DNA of 64,000 bases, taken from contig NRSV01000016.1 of assembly GCA_002286855.1 (NCBI GenBank), positions 254,008-318,007 on the forward strand, read 5' to 3'. A program made the translations under genes and the position numbers. This stretch comes from Bipolaris cookei (Eukaryota; Ascomycota; Dothideomycetes; Pleosporales; Pleosporaceae). This document shows, piece after piece, positions 42,936 through 55,156 of this stretch (the first letter of the stretch is position 1; every line of letters starts with the position of its first letter). The notes below the pieces were generated by a model that was not told the DNA's origin, did no database searches, and was given only the letters and a program-made list of their open reading frames with translations.

Positions 42936-43165
42936 TAGAAGAAGATTCTTTATAAGATACAAATGAGTCGTCCGACGCATCTATAGCTAGTGTAGAGTAA
43001 TTGAAGTTTCCATACATGAAATTCGCAATGGCAAGAAAAAGTTTCCAGCTCGGTGGTGCTTCACGTTATAGTCTGTTGGATGATCAATTTATTGAAAATA
43101 AAAATCTCCTAGGACTTTGCATGACGCAATCGAAATTGGGTGTAGTCAACTTCTGACTATTGTTT
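42936..43165. other. Short 3' flank
   Basis: Non-coding spacer between transposon G and the stop codon of the Zn2Cys6 gene. Nothing recognised. Confidence 0.5.
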
Positions 43166-45640
43166 TCACTGCTGTGAATTTGATAGCTTGTCGAAGTTCC
43201 ATTCAAACGGTTCATCAACCTCGTTGGGATTCAAGGTAGAGAAGAATTCCAGACCGTAAGTGTCAGCTGCACCCCTTCCTAGGTCCAGCCATCCAGGCCA
43301 GGGGTCGTACCTTGTTTGGTCGTTTTCCCTGTGAGGTGGAATCTCATTTGTCGTACTTCTTCGGCGCCCCAGGGTATTTCCAGTTGTTTCAAGCACAAGG
43401 ACGTCTTCGGGACCGAGTGGAGAACTGTGCTCAATTGGGAGCGCGGATACAGCATTCCAGCGCTGTGCAAGCTGCTTGAGAAGGACGACCGCTCGTCTTG
43501 CTCTGAGCCACCTTGGGCCCATAGACACGAGAGCTGCAAAACAAACGCGGAATCTGCTGACAAGCTGACCCCGCGTACTTTGATTGAAGCTGGAAGATGC
43601 CACATTCAATAGCAGGCTTATGGCAGCTGTCAGAATACAATGTATGACAACAAAAGGGGCTTTCCTCCAATTAGCCGTGTCCGTTGTTTTGTCTCCGCCG
43701 CCGAGGATGGAGGATGAACTTCTGAAGACTTTTGCTTTGGGGAAATATTTGATCAGTGTAACCATTTGACTTGCAGCCTCTATGCTGATTTTTGATGCAA
43801 GGAATCTCGCGGCATTCGACGGCGGCTCCTTGAGATACGGACGATGTATCAGCAGACACGACATATGGTGGATCATATGCAGAATGACGACATCTTGAGT
43901 GAGTTCTTTTTGACTTAGCGAAGCTTCTGAAGGAAGTTTGCGCATGAAAGAGTTTAACTCATCCCTTGCATCCAAGAGAAGTTGAAGTCGTTTAAACTGC
44001 GGTAGCTTGTTGAAGTGGAAACAGTAACTTCAGGAGACTATAAGTCAGCTTTGGCACAACTGTGCGACCCAACACAAGAATTAGAGACAGGATGACAGTG
44101 CCTCAACTTACATAGAATCCATCCAACGATCATGCAGAAGCCAGGCTTTGGTGTGGTAATGAAACACGATGTTCCCTGGTGAGGGATTAGGACCGACGCT
44201 TTTAAGTAAAGGGATCGCATCAAGTCGGGACAACGGAAGCATGCAGTTCCTTCCCATGATCGATGTAGCAATTCTAATATCATTCGTTAGCACGAACTTC
44301 ATGGTATTTGGGAAATCGGATCTACCTATCCATGCTAAAGCTAGACCAAAACGCTCGGTTCTGGATGTGTATTTGATTGGATCGGTCCATGACGCCTCCA
44401 GATGTGTTGCTAGAAACCATTGTTTGGCGCACATTTTCAAGCGAACTTACGTGTAGACCGAGATGAACACAAAGACTTACGCACATTGCTGTATGCGTGG
44501 GTTGAATGATTAGTCAAGTCGGAAATGTTGCAGAGGCCCTGGGGCTAGCGCATCCCTACCATTATAAAGCCAGGCTTCGTTCTCATTCTCTAATCCAAGT
44601 TCCCTCCAGCACAAAATAGCTAGAGCTTGTATCGTAGTTGTACTAGGGTAGTCCCGCGAACAGCGTAGAGCATCTGCTGCGGCGGCTTCTGCATAGCTGG
44701 ATGAACCCTGTTCTCTGATTGCAGGATCATCTGAAAGTAATGCAGCAGCAGCAAGAACTGCATTTCGAAGGAGGGAATAGTTCGGCTTTGACTGAGACAC
44801 ACTGACCAAGACTGATAGAATGTCATCGTCTAGAAAACAGTGCACAGAGTTGATGTGATGTGCAAAGAGAGTCAAGAGTGCTGTGACAGACTCTGGAGTC
44901 TCCTGAGGGAAAGGAACTGATGAGTCAGGGCCTACCACAGCTGTCATAGAAGCTGGGTTATGCATAGGCTGAGCGAACTGAACTGTACTTGGCACAGAAC
45001 TATTGCTTCTCGCCGACGGGATGCAAAAATTCCCAGAGGGCCCGACAAAGGAAGAAATACCATCATCACTGATGCTCATCTTCCAAATCATTGAGCTTAT
45101 ATCGTCGATTGCCGCTTCCCCGTCGATGACCCTGAGCTCGGATGTCTCCTGGTTATCAGATTGGCCCAGGTCTGGAGAAGGCGGACTCTCGGATTCTTCG
45201 GGCTCATCGCTATAGTCTGTGAGAAGCTCAGATATATGTGCAGAGCGAAAAGATGCGCCCGTAATTCGTTCTAGTTGACGAATGTAATCTTTCAGTAGTA
45301 AATTTTCTTCTTCGAGACTAGTAGTATAACGGGAGTCCAGCCTCCTCCTAAGCATAGTAAGGAATTTCGTCAGTTTGGGATTGGGCTTATCGATTTAAAA
45401 GCGAACATACTTCCTTTTGCGTTCTGTTTGATAGATGCATTCAAGCTGATTCTTCAAGCACCACAAACACGGCGAGCCCCCATCGCACTATACGGGAGGT
45501 CAGTAACGCGGTTTTTGTTCTACTCTACCAGTAGGAGCTATAAGAGTTCTCGGGTTAACTACCTTTCTCTTCCGTCTCCTACATGTTTCACAAGCAAGAG
45601 GAATGCGGTTGTTTCTTTGGTCACTAAGTTGGTGGTCCAT
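43166..45640 (-). CDS. Zn2Cys6 transcription factor with fungal-trans domain
   Basis: Six exons: 45563-45640, 45411-45487, 44560-45347, 44326-44488, 44112-44273 and 43166-44027, giving 709 aa. The zinc cluster is split by intron 1: ACETCRRRKRK joins CDGGSPCLWCLKNQLECIY, six cysteines with normal spacing. A short coiled dimerisation stretch follows (LEEENLLLKDYIRQLERI). The regulatory domain shows NRAFWSSFSMDRIATSIMGR, typical of the nirA/xlnR-like fungal_trans class. All junctions keep frame. Targets are unknown. It lies 6.8 kb from the MFS transporter across three transposons, so control of the nitrilase/amidase cluster is possible but unproven. Confidence 0.85.
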
Positions 45641-45719
45641 TTGGGTGAGATTGTGGGGATTGAGGGGCTGAAATCAGGCACTCCATGTAACTTGAGCTTA
45701 TTATACTAACGTGTTTCAC

Positions 45720-45770
45720 CAGTGTGCGCCCCACTCCAGTGTGCGCCCCACTCCAGTGTGCGCCCCATCA
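45720..45770. repeat. Three tandem copies of a 17-bp unit
   Basis: CAGTGTGCGCCCCACTC occurs twice exactly, followed by a third copy diverging in the last three bases. It lies about 80 bp upstream of the Zn2Cys6 start codon, so it may be regulatory or the edge of a decayed repeat. Confidence 0.75.
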
Positions 45771-45793
45771 AATCTTAGCACCCCACTTTCATA

Positions 45794-46046
45794 CTCGTAG
45801 TGCTCAATCCATTATCACCCTCCAATGAGCTCAAGGTGGCTCGATTTAAGCACAATTGATTGGACAAGCCGACGCCTCAGCTAGTCAAAAGCTCTACTAT
45901 AATTGTTGTGGCAAATGCATTAAAACGATGATTGGAGACCATTATGAGAGACCCGTCACTGTCCAAGACGGCGATTTTGATTAGCTTAGATTCCTGCTTG
46001 AAAACGAAGGCTCATTGGAAGGGGATAATGGATTGAGCACTGCGAG
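45794..46046. mobile_element. 253-bp MITE with TA target site
   Basis: Begins CTCGTAGTGCTCAATCCATT. The reverse complement of its right end reads CTCGCAGTGCTCAATCCATT, so the inverted repeats extend about 42 bp (through TCCAATGAGC) with few mismatches. TA flanks both ends (45792-45793 and 46047-46048). There is no coding capacity. The termini are unlike those of the pogo copies here, so the parent element is elsewhere. Confidence 0.85.
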
Positions 46047-46198
46047 TAACAACAACACACAATGTCTCTACAACACTAAACTTAAAAAGCTTATACAAAG
46101 CTAATGTTACTCTCACTGTACGGAGGTTCCTTTCAAAGTTTTGTCTGATGCTAATCCCAGCGCCTTAGCTAGACTGGCGAAAATCTTACGTTAGGGTA

Positions 46199-48030
46199 AC
46201 ATGAGTGTATAGCGAGATTGCCACTCTGCCAAGACCCCATCAACTTCTACCACAACACCACTACTAGACGTGATGCCTCCACACAACAACGTGAAAACTC
46301 ATTCAAAAGAGCCTCAAACTCAGCTTGCACTTCAGGCTATCCAAAGAGACGCGACATTATCACTTAGAAAGGCTGCCAAGCTCTATAACATCTCCCACCA
46401 AATTCTTAGTAATCGTTATGCTGGAATGCCTGCTAGACAAGATTCTTCACCCAATGAAGCTTCTTGTGACAGAAGAGAACACGATTATCAACTATATCCT
46501 GGACCTTGACGTGTAGAGATTTCCTCTCCGCCTTCCTATTGTTAAAGATCTAGCTGATTCTTTGCTGGCTGTCTGCTACCGCGAGCCTGTTTGCCCAAAC
46601 TGGCCTAAATCATTCATAAAGCATCGCCCAGAGCCAAAGCTGAAGTTCAATCGAAAGTACGACTACAAGAGAGCTCTCTGTGAAGATCCTGAGCAGTGCA
46701 GGCCTGATTCCGCCTTGTACAGAATACTAAAGCCAAGTATGGGATCCAGGACGATGACATGTACAACTTTGACGAGACGGGCTTCATGATGGGCATGCAC
46801 AATGCCAGCAGTAGTTACAGCCTCTTACCTTCGATCAAAGCCAAAGTTTCTGCAGCAGGGCAACTGAGAGTGGGTTACCAGTGTGGTTTGTGTCAGCGCA
46901 GCTGGCTGGGCGATCCCACCTTTGATCATCTTTTAAGGCAAGCATCACCTCTCTGCCTGATACAAAGAGGGAAGTCTACCTCGGGATTGGGTTATTGCAG
47001 TCTTCGAGAATAGTTGGACAACAATTGAGCTTGGTATGAAGTGGCTGGAGCACTTCGACAAGCATTCGAAAGAACGCACTATTAGAGCCCATCGTCTGCT
47101 CATTCACGATGGTCATGAGAGCCACAACTCTATCGATTTCCAGTAATGCTGCACAGATGCAAAGACTATTACTCTGTTAATGCCTCAGTACTCTTCCCAT
47201 CTACTACAGCCACTTGATGTGGGCTGTTTCTCGCCTTTGAAGAGGGCGTATGGACGCCAAGCCGAGGAGATGATGCACAATGGGATCAACCACATGACAA
47301 AGATAGAGTTCTTACCGGCATTCCAGCAGGCCTATTACAAGACTGTTAAAAAAAGACAATATCTTAGGAGGGTTTCGAGGCGCTGGCTTAGTCCCACACG
47401 ACCCAGAGGTGGTGATATCGAAGCTCGACGTCAAGCTACGGACGCCAACACCACCTGCTACAGAAGATCTGCCTTGGCTGTCGCAAACTCCAAGAAATAC
47501 CCTAGAACTAGGGTCGCAATCGACGCTGGTGAAGTAGAGGATACATAGGCATATAGATAGTTTGCCAACAAGTATGGTGGTTGCTCTTGAAAAGCTGGCT
47601 AAAGGCGCTGCGATTATTGCGCACAAGTTGGTGTCGTCGCAAAAACGCAACGCTGAGCTTGAAGCAGTCAACGCAGCAGCCATGCGACGAAGATGGCAAA
47701 AAAGAAAACGATTGCAGAGGGAAGAAGCTCTAATAGTAGATGATAGAGAGCGATTGGCAACTTTAAGAGAGTTTGGGGCGCGCAGTGATGGGAAGAAGGT
47801 AAAGAAGAGAGCGCGCTTTGAGGCAGGTGAACCATCACAAAGGCGCTGTAGATGCTGTGGTGAGATTGGGCACAATTTGCGCACATGCAAGCAAGATGTA
47901 GAAAATAATTTTGAGTAGAATAGTCTATTACAATCTAAATTCACCTTTGTTGTTGCGTTGTAATACTCATGTAATGATCGTGAAGTTGATGGGGTCTTGG
48001 CAGAGTAGCAATCTCGCTATACACTCACGT
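46199..48030 (+). mobile_element. Fot1/Tan1-like transposon copy H with zinc-knuckle transposase, degenerate
   Basis: 1832 bp with TA at 46197-46198 and 48031-48032. Terminal inverted repeats of about 48 bp start ACATGAGTGTATAGCGAGAT (right end ACGTGAGTGTATAGCG). This is a different subfamily from A-G. Transposase fragments: helix-turn-helix from 46270 (LSLRKAAKLYNIS), core from 46759 (YNFDETGFMMG) and 47180 (MPQYSSHLLQPLDVGCFSPL), and C-terminal part 47562-47918 ending in a CCHC zinc knuckle (CRCCGEIGHNLRTC). Several stops and frameshifts. Its right end lies 30 bp from the stop codon of the next gene. Confidence 0.9.
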
Positions 48031-48060
48031 TACATGGTATCAAGTAATGAGAAAATTTGG

Positions 48061-49455
48061 TCATATAACTAAAGTACATGTTGCAGTGTCCTTGAAACTA
48101 TCAACCCAACCAGTAGGGCTATGGGATGACTGCCACAGCATGTCCAGAGTCGCTGACACGGACGCAACAGACTCGAATTGCAGATTTTTGTGAATTTTAT
48201 CCAGTGTCTCAGAAATATACGCCCTTTGTGTCTCATCAAGCGAATGAGCGCCAGCTACATATAGGGGGAAAAGAGCACAGTTTTGGGCTTTGGTCCTCGG
48301 GTCCATGCCCTGTATACAATCCAAGCAAGCCTTTACATGCTGCTGTACAAGGAAATGCTTGGCCGGAATGTTATGGATGGCACTGTAGAGATATATGAGT
48401 GCTGCATGTTGAAATGCAATTATCAGTGAAAGTGATGCTTCGACTGTGAGTTGGGATAATGTTTTGGCTGCATGCTCGCTAGTCTGAGACTCGGTGGGGT
48501 TGTCGAGAGTTGGATATGTAGGTTGAAGAGCGTGCTCAAAGGCCTGTGCTTGATCCATGCAAAAATCTGCCCCATTTTGAACTTCATGGCGGTAGAAACT
48601 CATCTCGGCCATTGTAGAGAAAACGGAGCCAAGAGTCCTGCTTCCAGGGACAGTCTCCCACCAGACAGAACCAGGCTCCATAAAGTTCCAGATTGTAGCT
48701 GGGAACGAAGGGGGCCTATCTTGCAGCAAAGCATCGGTCAGGTCGGTAGATGCCATTTCGGACAAAAGCATTCTAGTAATCCTGTCGGATGAGGTCCATG
48801 CTGCTTGGAAGCCGCCAAGAGCGTTGATGATGGCCAATAGTCCTGCAAAGTGGCAATGGGTGGATGCACCGTCATTTGTGCAGTTAACATAGCCTTCGAG
48901 GAAGTAGAGCAGGAGAACTGCCACGAGGAGGGCAGAGAGATGATTGCCTTCGGGGACCCCGCCACCCAGATGGGTACGGATGGCGGCCAGGCATTGCAGA
49001 CGCCTTTTGCTGAGAGTGGGCTTGGGAGATTCTTTTGTTTGCAGGGCACGGTGCTCTTCGGCAAATACACACAAGGCCTGGAGGACTGGCTGGGAGCGCA
49101 AGGCGAGTGCAACTGGAGGGGGACATGGCTCAGGAAGAGTGGAGAAGAGAGGCCATAGGCGGGCCCTGAAGTAGTCAATGGCCTTCCGCTCATTCAGAGC
49201 CAAGTCAAGGCCATTGAGCGAGTGCTCTTGAGATAGGCGCGGCTGGGGTTGAGACACTAGCTTGGCAGGGCGCTTCTTCCAGCGCAGCAGGACTTTGTCA
49301 TAGCTGCAATCCTGGGTATCCGAATTGATGCAGCGGCGGCAGCATGGCTTCTGGAGGTCACACTTTACGCGCCTCTGCCTGCAAGGCCAGCACGAGCCTT
49401 CGACTGTGCGGCGCCGCTTGGGAAGGCTGCTGCCAGACGAGTCTGGGGGCGACAT
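48061..49455 (-). CDS. Zn2Cys6 transcription factor, single exon
   Basis: 464 aa from the ATG at 49455. The N-terminal zinc cluster is CWPCRQRRVKCDLQKPCCRR followed by CINSDTQDCSY, preceded by a basic KRRR patch. The rest resembles the fungal_trans_2 type (long helical middle region, no FWxx motif). There are no introns, unlike the other Zn2Cys6 gene. The 3' end is only 30 bp from transposon H, so its natural terminator may be affected. Target genes are unknown. Confidence 0.85.
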   Translation of the reverse strand: MSPPDSSGSSLPKRRRTVEGSCWPCRQRRVKCDLQKPCCRRCINSDTQDCSYDKVLLRWKKRPAKLVSQPQPRLSQEHSLNGLDLALNERKAIDYFRARLWPLFSTLPEPCPPPVALALRSQPVLQALCVFAEEHRALQTKESPKPTLSKRRLQCLAAIRTHLGGGVPEGNHLSALLVAVLLLYFLEGYVNCTNDGASTHCHFAGLLAIINALGGFQAAWTSSDRITRMLLSEMASTDLTDALLQDRPPSFPATIWNFMEPGSVWWETVPGSRTLGSVFSTMAEMSFYRHEVQNGADFCMDQAQAFEHALQPTYPTLDNPTESQTSEHAAKTLSQLTVEASLSLIIAFQHAALIYLYSAIHNIPAKHFLVQQHVKACLDCIQGMDPRTKAQNCALFPLYVAGAHSLDETQRAYISETLDKIHKNLQFESVASVSATLDMLWQSSHSPTGWVDSFKDTATCTLVI

Positions 49456-51378
49456 CAGGGTGCATGACGCGGATGGAATTGTGGCGATGGAACAGTGGGG
49501 CGAGGGGATCTCGCTTTGAGCAAAAAAAGGCGCGTTATGGGGTCAAGAGCGTGGAGACGAAATAAAAATGCACGAAAGTTGGCATCGAGTCGCTACATTG
49601 GGGTGCAAGTGGCCGGGAATCCGCCTCCGGCTTGCCCACGCCTGCCAAGAAATATCAAACCTCCCCTGAACCACTCTGCGCCCTTGTCGTATTTGCACCA
49701 GCCACACCACAAGCCAGTCAGTCACCAACACACCCGCCGTCTTTTTCTTTGGTCCATGTGTGTCGCAGCACCACGCCTTCAGTTTCTCCATCGCTTGCGA
49801 TAAGCCGCAGCAGCAGCAGTATCACCATTATCACCCCTTCATCCCCACGTTGTCATTAGCCGCGTCGTCTTGATGTGTGCGCATCAGCTATGCTCTCTAC
49901 CCCGCCTCCGCTCCCCCGGGCTGACTCTTGGCAATTTGCACTAGACAGCGACTCTTAAGACGCTGAGAACTACACAATGGGACCCCCAAAGACGTCTGCT
50001 CGCACGTACCGCGCATTCACCACCCTAGTGGTAGTGGCCGTATGCTATTTCATTGCACGTTAAGCCTCATGCTATGTCTCTATTGTCCTTTTAGGACTCC
50101 GCTGGCGACTTGCACGTGACTGCATGTACCTATCGGACCATCGTTAGGCACAGCGACTAGAAATGCTGGCCGCCGATCCTAGGCGCTCGCCAAAGAAAAG
50201 TTCCGATTTAGCATGAAAGGGGCCAAGGTAAAGCATGTGTTCCTCCTATCTAGTATACCGCTCCGGCTCTCCGCCAATCCACAGGCCGACTGCATTTCCA
50301 TATTGGCAGAATGCACTCAACACCATGTGCGCGTCTCAAACGAGATCTTCGCGCAGCACACAGCCAAACCAGTCGAGCTACCCCAACCCCGCCGGCTAGC
50401 TAGCTCTTGATGACAGCTAGGACATGTGTCCATGGTTTCAGCATCACCGCGTCCGAAGAACAAACCAGTTGCCTGATTCCCATCTCTAGGCCATACCACC
50501 GTCCGTGCGTGTTTGGCATCAGGCTTTGTTTGTCGGCCTTCTGCCTCAGGTCCCAGATCTGCATGCCGACTGTATTGAGTTCTGATATGCCAAACAAGAT
50601 GCCTGCATGACCGCCAGTTCAGGCATGCCGATGTACGCCACCATGCAATCTCGCGACAACACACGAAACTACTGCAAGCTCTGGACCCTCGACACTGTAG
50701 ATCTACGCTGCGTATCAGGGAGCCAAGAACCGGCCAGCCGCTAGCAAACCTAACAATGATCAGTTGTTCATGCCGGCGTTTGGTTGACAGCATCCGTACA
50801 TACAACTCATGTATGCACTGCACAGTAGAAATCACACTGCTGTTCTGGAAATGCGTCTAATCACTATTCCATGTGCCATGTTCAGCATTTGAATACTCTC
50901 TATGTTGCCAGGCTATCATTCAACAGAATTGGCATACTGCTTCTGGTTCTAGATGCTCGTTCACCTGCTATCGCCTCGTGCCAGCGGTCCGGATCCGAAT
51001 CTGTCCAAACATGTCGAGGCTGCGCTCAGACTTGTACACCTGCAAGGGCTTGCAGCTAGGAGTTTGTTGGCTGTCTTTCCCTAATATCCTTTTCCCGGAG
51101 TGAGCGACTTGTCTCGCGTATGCAGGGATCACTCCTATTTGGTGACTATTTTTGCCATTTAAGGAACGCCTTTAGTTTTTGCTGCCCTGCTAAGCCTGAT
51201 CGGACACAATGGCGCCTTTAAAGCAATGGCATTCCATCCCCGTTGGCACATCAGAGAAACATATAAGGGTCCCTTCTGTTCCCTAGCCCCCAGATTTCGT
51301 CTTTGATTGCTTGTCTATTCTGTCTTTCGCTCATTCATTCATTATTGTATATATCATATACACTGTTCTTCCGTCCAC
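49456..51378. other. Long intergenic region upstream of the peroxidase
   Basis: 1.9 kb without a recognisable gene. A 172-codon open frame on the minus strand (50317-50835) has no domain and overlaps other frames. A CATATAAGG TATA-like box at about 51261 lies about 118 bp upstream of the peroxidase ATG. The long gene-free upstream sequence could hold distal control sites. Confidence 0.45.
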
Positions 51379-52473
51379 ATGGTTTACAAGGCGGCACTGA
51401 CGTTTTCCCTTCTTGGGCTTTCCCTCTTTGCATCAGCAGGGCCCTTGCAACAGCGGGAAGCTCTCGTGGATCTCCTCGAAGACGAGCTTGGTGGTAGCTT
51501 CAACGAAATTGGGCAACTTGTCCAAGACATCATTGGCGGCGGCAAGCCTGCCACCGACAACAACCAGACACCAAAACCTCCCAAATGTGATCAGAGCAAA
51601 GACCAATGCTGTGTGTGTAAGTTGACCAAAGCATGTGTTTGATGTATTACAGACTGACAGGCAACAGGGTTCGACGTTTCCGCAGAGCTAACCAAGCTTT
51701 TTGTTGGGCAAGATAAGGAGTGTAACGACAATGCTCGAGCAGCCGTCCGCATGGGTTTCCACGATGCAGGGTCCTGGGACGAGAGCTCTAGCCACGGTGG
51801 TGCCGACGGATCGCTGATTATGGATTTTGGCGAGCACGACCGTCGCGAAAATAACGGTCTTCAAAATGTACGCACACTGCTTCGCGGGGTGCGGGACAAG
51901 TACAAGGTAGGATATGCCGATCTTGTGCAATACGCTCATAACCACGCCACCGTCTCCTGTCCGAAAGGACCGCGTGTGCGTACCTTTATCGGACGGTTGG
52001 ACGCCACCAAGGCCAATCCGACGGGCCTTTTGCCAGACACTCATGACGACCCTGACAACCTGATTGCTTTGTTCAAGAGAAAGGGCATTTCTGAACGCGA
52101 GCTGGCAGCTCTGGTGGGTGCCCACGCAACAGCGCGTCAGCGCTTCGTCGACACGTCGTCAGCAGCGGTCAACAAGCCCCTCGACTCTACTCCTGGTGTG
52201 TGGGATGTGGAATTCTACAATGACACGCTCAATAATCCTGTTGGTGCTACGGCTGAGCAAAAGGTCTTTGTCCTTCCCAGTGACAAAGCGCTGTCCCAAC
52301 ACCCCAAGACTAGTGGCGACTGGCGTAGATTTGTTGGAAACCAGGGCGGGTGGAACGCAGACTATGCCCGAGCTTACATCAAGGTGAGCCTGTTCGGGGT
52401 CAAGCAGGAGCAGTTGGTCAAGATGGTGGACTGTACCCAGACACTGCCTCTTAGCCGAGACACATTCCCTTAG
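51379..52473 (+). CDS. Secreted class II-type haem peroxidase
   Basis: Two exons (51379-51616 and 51668-52473; donor GTAAGT, acceptor CAACAG), 347 aa. Signal peptide MVYKAALTFSLLGLSLFASA. Distal site RMGFHDAG (catalytic Arg and His), calcium-binding GGADGSL, proximal His in LVGAHATARQRF. These are the marks of fungal class II (ligninolytic-type) peroxidases and their generic ascomycete relatives, which oxidise phenolics with hydrogen peroxide. Paired cysteines (CDQSKDQCC) open the mature domain. I see no obvious Mn-binding or exposed-Trp signature, so generic peroxidase is the safest call. Confidence 0.9.
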
Positions 52474-53149
52474 ATGGGCTTCAAGTGCACTTATAAGAAT
52501 TTGTAATACCTTACCATGTACAGTCTTTGACATCGTTCATAATTTATCCTAGCCTGTGTGGGCTCCCAGTGGCTTGGTGTGTAATTCCTGCCTCAGGGGC
52601 TCTTGCACAAGTTCTTTTTCTCTCGTGAAGTAATTAGTGTCCAAACCTGAGGCAACCATCGTAACTGGCTCACAAGTCTTACTCCTGATCTTCATTCCCC
52701 ACTGCAAACAGCCTCCCGCATGATGGCCGTGCGCTCAAAAAGCAGTCAGAAGCAAGGCGCCTAGACTGAGGCGGTGCAGCAGACGCGCCAAAGCGATCAG
52801 CGCAGCTTTATGGATTGCATCATGCTTAGCTTCCAGAACACATACTCTAGTCTTAGACAAGGCACCATGTGATTTTATCATTTGCAGCAGCAGGCATAGT
52901 CCACTCAATTGAGACTGGCGGGGTGTGTTGCTGAGTCAGCCAATCAGCAGCCAAGGGTCCATGTCAGGCGAACGACGAGAGCTTGCTTGTTTCGAGGGTG
53001 CGGAGAGCTCAGCCAAACGTCACCAACCGGGCACACGAGCGGCATCCACCACCATCCACCCTGCTCTCTACACTGTCTCCATATACCCGCATACCAGGCA
53101 ATTCTAAGGCCAGCCACAACATAACCGAAAATAACACAAAAGGAACACA
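52474..53149. other. Intergenic, no gene recognised
   Basis: 3' flank of the peroxidase and promoter of the small mitochondrial protein gene. Nothing else seen. Confidence 0.5.
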
Positions 53150-53728
53150 ATGGCTGCTCAGCTCCTGAGGCAGGCGGCCCGCACTGGAGCGGGATGCCGA
53201 CCTCCCATGGCAGCTGTCTCGCGCGCATTCCAGACCAGCGCTGTCCTCAGACAGGATGCAGTCGCTGCGCCAGTCAAGAAGCCCGTCGGTGCTTTTCGTG
53301 GAGGGTGAGTTGCTTCATTACTAGATTGCGGGCGGGTTTGGCAAACAAAATGTTGGGCGCCGTGGGGAGTGGGAGGAAGAACAATTCGGAGACATTGGGG
53401 GGCGTGGCCAAAAGCAAGAGACATGGCTAACACGATACAGACTCTTCGGCTTCCTCCTCGGTGCGACTACATCCGGCGCAGGCATGTACTACTATGTCAT
53501 TGACGAATACCGCGTTTCCAACCAGCTCCTCACCGAAGATATTTATGTAGGTCAGCCCTCTTTTTGGTGCCCTATAAATGCGCAGTTGTTCAGATCGTGG
53601 GCATCTGGGGATGAGACAAAGCAATCGGATAGTGGCTGACATGGCAATAGGCTCTTCAGTCGGCCGTACAACGGATAGAGGGCTACGTTCGCACCCTCGA
53701 GGAGAAGGTCGATGCAAAAAAGCGATAA
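53150..53728 (+). CDS. Small mitochondrial membrane protein, uncharacterised
   Basis: Three exons (53150-53304, 53441-53546 and 53651-53728), 112 aa. The N-terminus is basic and Ala/Arg-rich with FQTSAVLRQ, a typical matrix-targeting presequence. A single hydrophobic segment (LFGFLLGATTSGAGMYYYV) is followed by a conserved-looking amphipathic tail (SNQLLTEDIYALQSAVQRIE and ending EEKVDAKKR). I recognise this as a generic fungal mitochondrial inner-membrane-type protein but cannot name a function. Confidence 0.8.
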
Positions 53729-55156
53729 ATACGTCCTTTTTCGGTATTCTGAGCGATTGACGGGACATTTGGTCAAATCCGTTTGACGAGAATGCACATG
53801 GGAGACAGCGGCCGACAGATGGCATAACAGACCGTGGGGGTCAAGCGGGATGCGGCGGACATGTACAATACAAAACAGTCTTTGCTCGCTTCATTTTGAA
53901 ATTGCAACATTGTGGCAAGTATCCTACGGTGTATCAAGCGGATTTTCTTAACGGCAATGCTAATCACTAATCTGTACAATGGCTGGTAATCGATATATTG
54001 GCAGCGAAACGGCTGACGCCTATTTCGTATTTCTTCTCTACTCGGTCTCGGCCTGCGTCAGAAGCGTTATATGCACAGAATACCGGACTCTTGTTTATCC
54101 AAGACGCGAACAAAGAAAACCACTATATGCAGCTCACCATGTATTCTTTTCCAAGTCGAGAAGATTACCTGTTGTTTTCTTATAGGCGAATCCGATACTG
54201 CACGTATGTTGTGTAGACGATTGGTAATGCAGACAGAAACGCCCAGTCTCAAACCTCCTTGCTACGAAGCTCAATATGTATACTATGTGGTCTCCAAGTA
54301 AAGGAGAGAAAAGTCATCATCTCCATGACTGAAGTTCCTGAGGATGAGTAGCCATCCGATAACTCCGCAAACACTATTCAATGTCCAAATACAGCTGCCC
54401 AAAATACCACCTAAACCCATCCATAAAACACGTGCCTTCAAACTCCGCCAACCGCGCATAAGCACAAGTAAACGTGTCCTCAAACATAATCCTAACCATC
54501 TCCCACTGTAAATAGCATTCCATCCCTTCCCTCAAAACTTCCTTTTGTGCCGCCCCCGACATCGTATGACGAACCCTTGATCATGGGGGGGTATTCACCA
54601 CACTTGTCGCATGCAACAAGGAGGGAAGTCATAGACTAGAAGGCCATGCCATGTCAGAATGAAGAAGGGAGAGTCTTCGTTTTCTATGCACACGAGCAAA
54701 ATAAGAGAGGATAGGTATGATGGAACTTTTTTTTGGAGAAACTGTTTTTTTATCATCATTTATAACTCGCCAAGATGGGATATGAGTATAAAGTGCGAGT
54801 GTCGGGGTGTGCGTGTCCGGCATTTACGAGACCTAGTTTTTCGGATAAGTGACTTTACAACTATTGGTGGGAATTATTTTTTTTCTCTTTTAGATATACC
54901 TACGCTCTGCGGGTATGCTATGTATTGTTTTACCTCCAAGCATCGATATCCAAGTTGGGAAATACATCTAACTTGAAGAAGTGCCAGAGTTTACTTACTT
55001 TACTTAATCAGGCCCATCGCCATTCTAACTAGCCTTGTTTCCGAAGATGAGTATGCTAAAATTCCAAAGAAAAACAAATAGTATATCATTGTACCAGCCG
55101 TGATAAAAGGGAAATTCAAGTGCCCCATTTACTTTAGACCGCACTTCATCTCATCA
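53729..55156. other. Intergenic, possible small gene only
   Basis: 1.4 kb with no recognised domain. A 62-codon complete frame on the minus strand (54374-54562, MSGAAQKEVLREGMECYLQW...) has protein-like composition but no known family and no splice partner found. It is left as a weak candidate. Confidence 0.35.

Noticed and set aside
50317..50835. 172-codon open frame on the minus strand
   Set aside because: No domain, no plausible start context, overlapping frames on both strands, and cysteine/arginine-rich composition typical of chance frames.
54374..54562. 62-codon complete frame on the minus strand
   Set aside because: Composition is protein-like, but without homology or exons it cannot be separated from chance; mentioned only in the intergenic entry.
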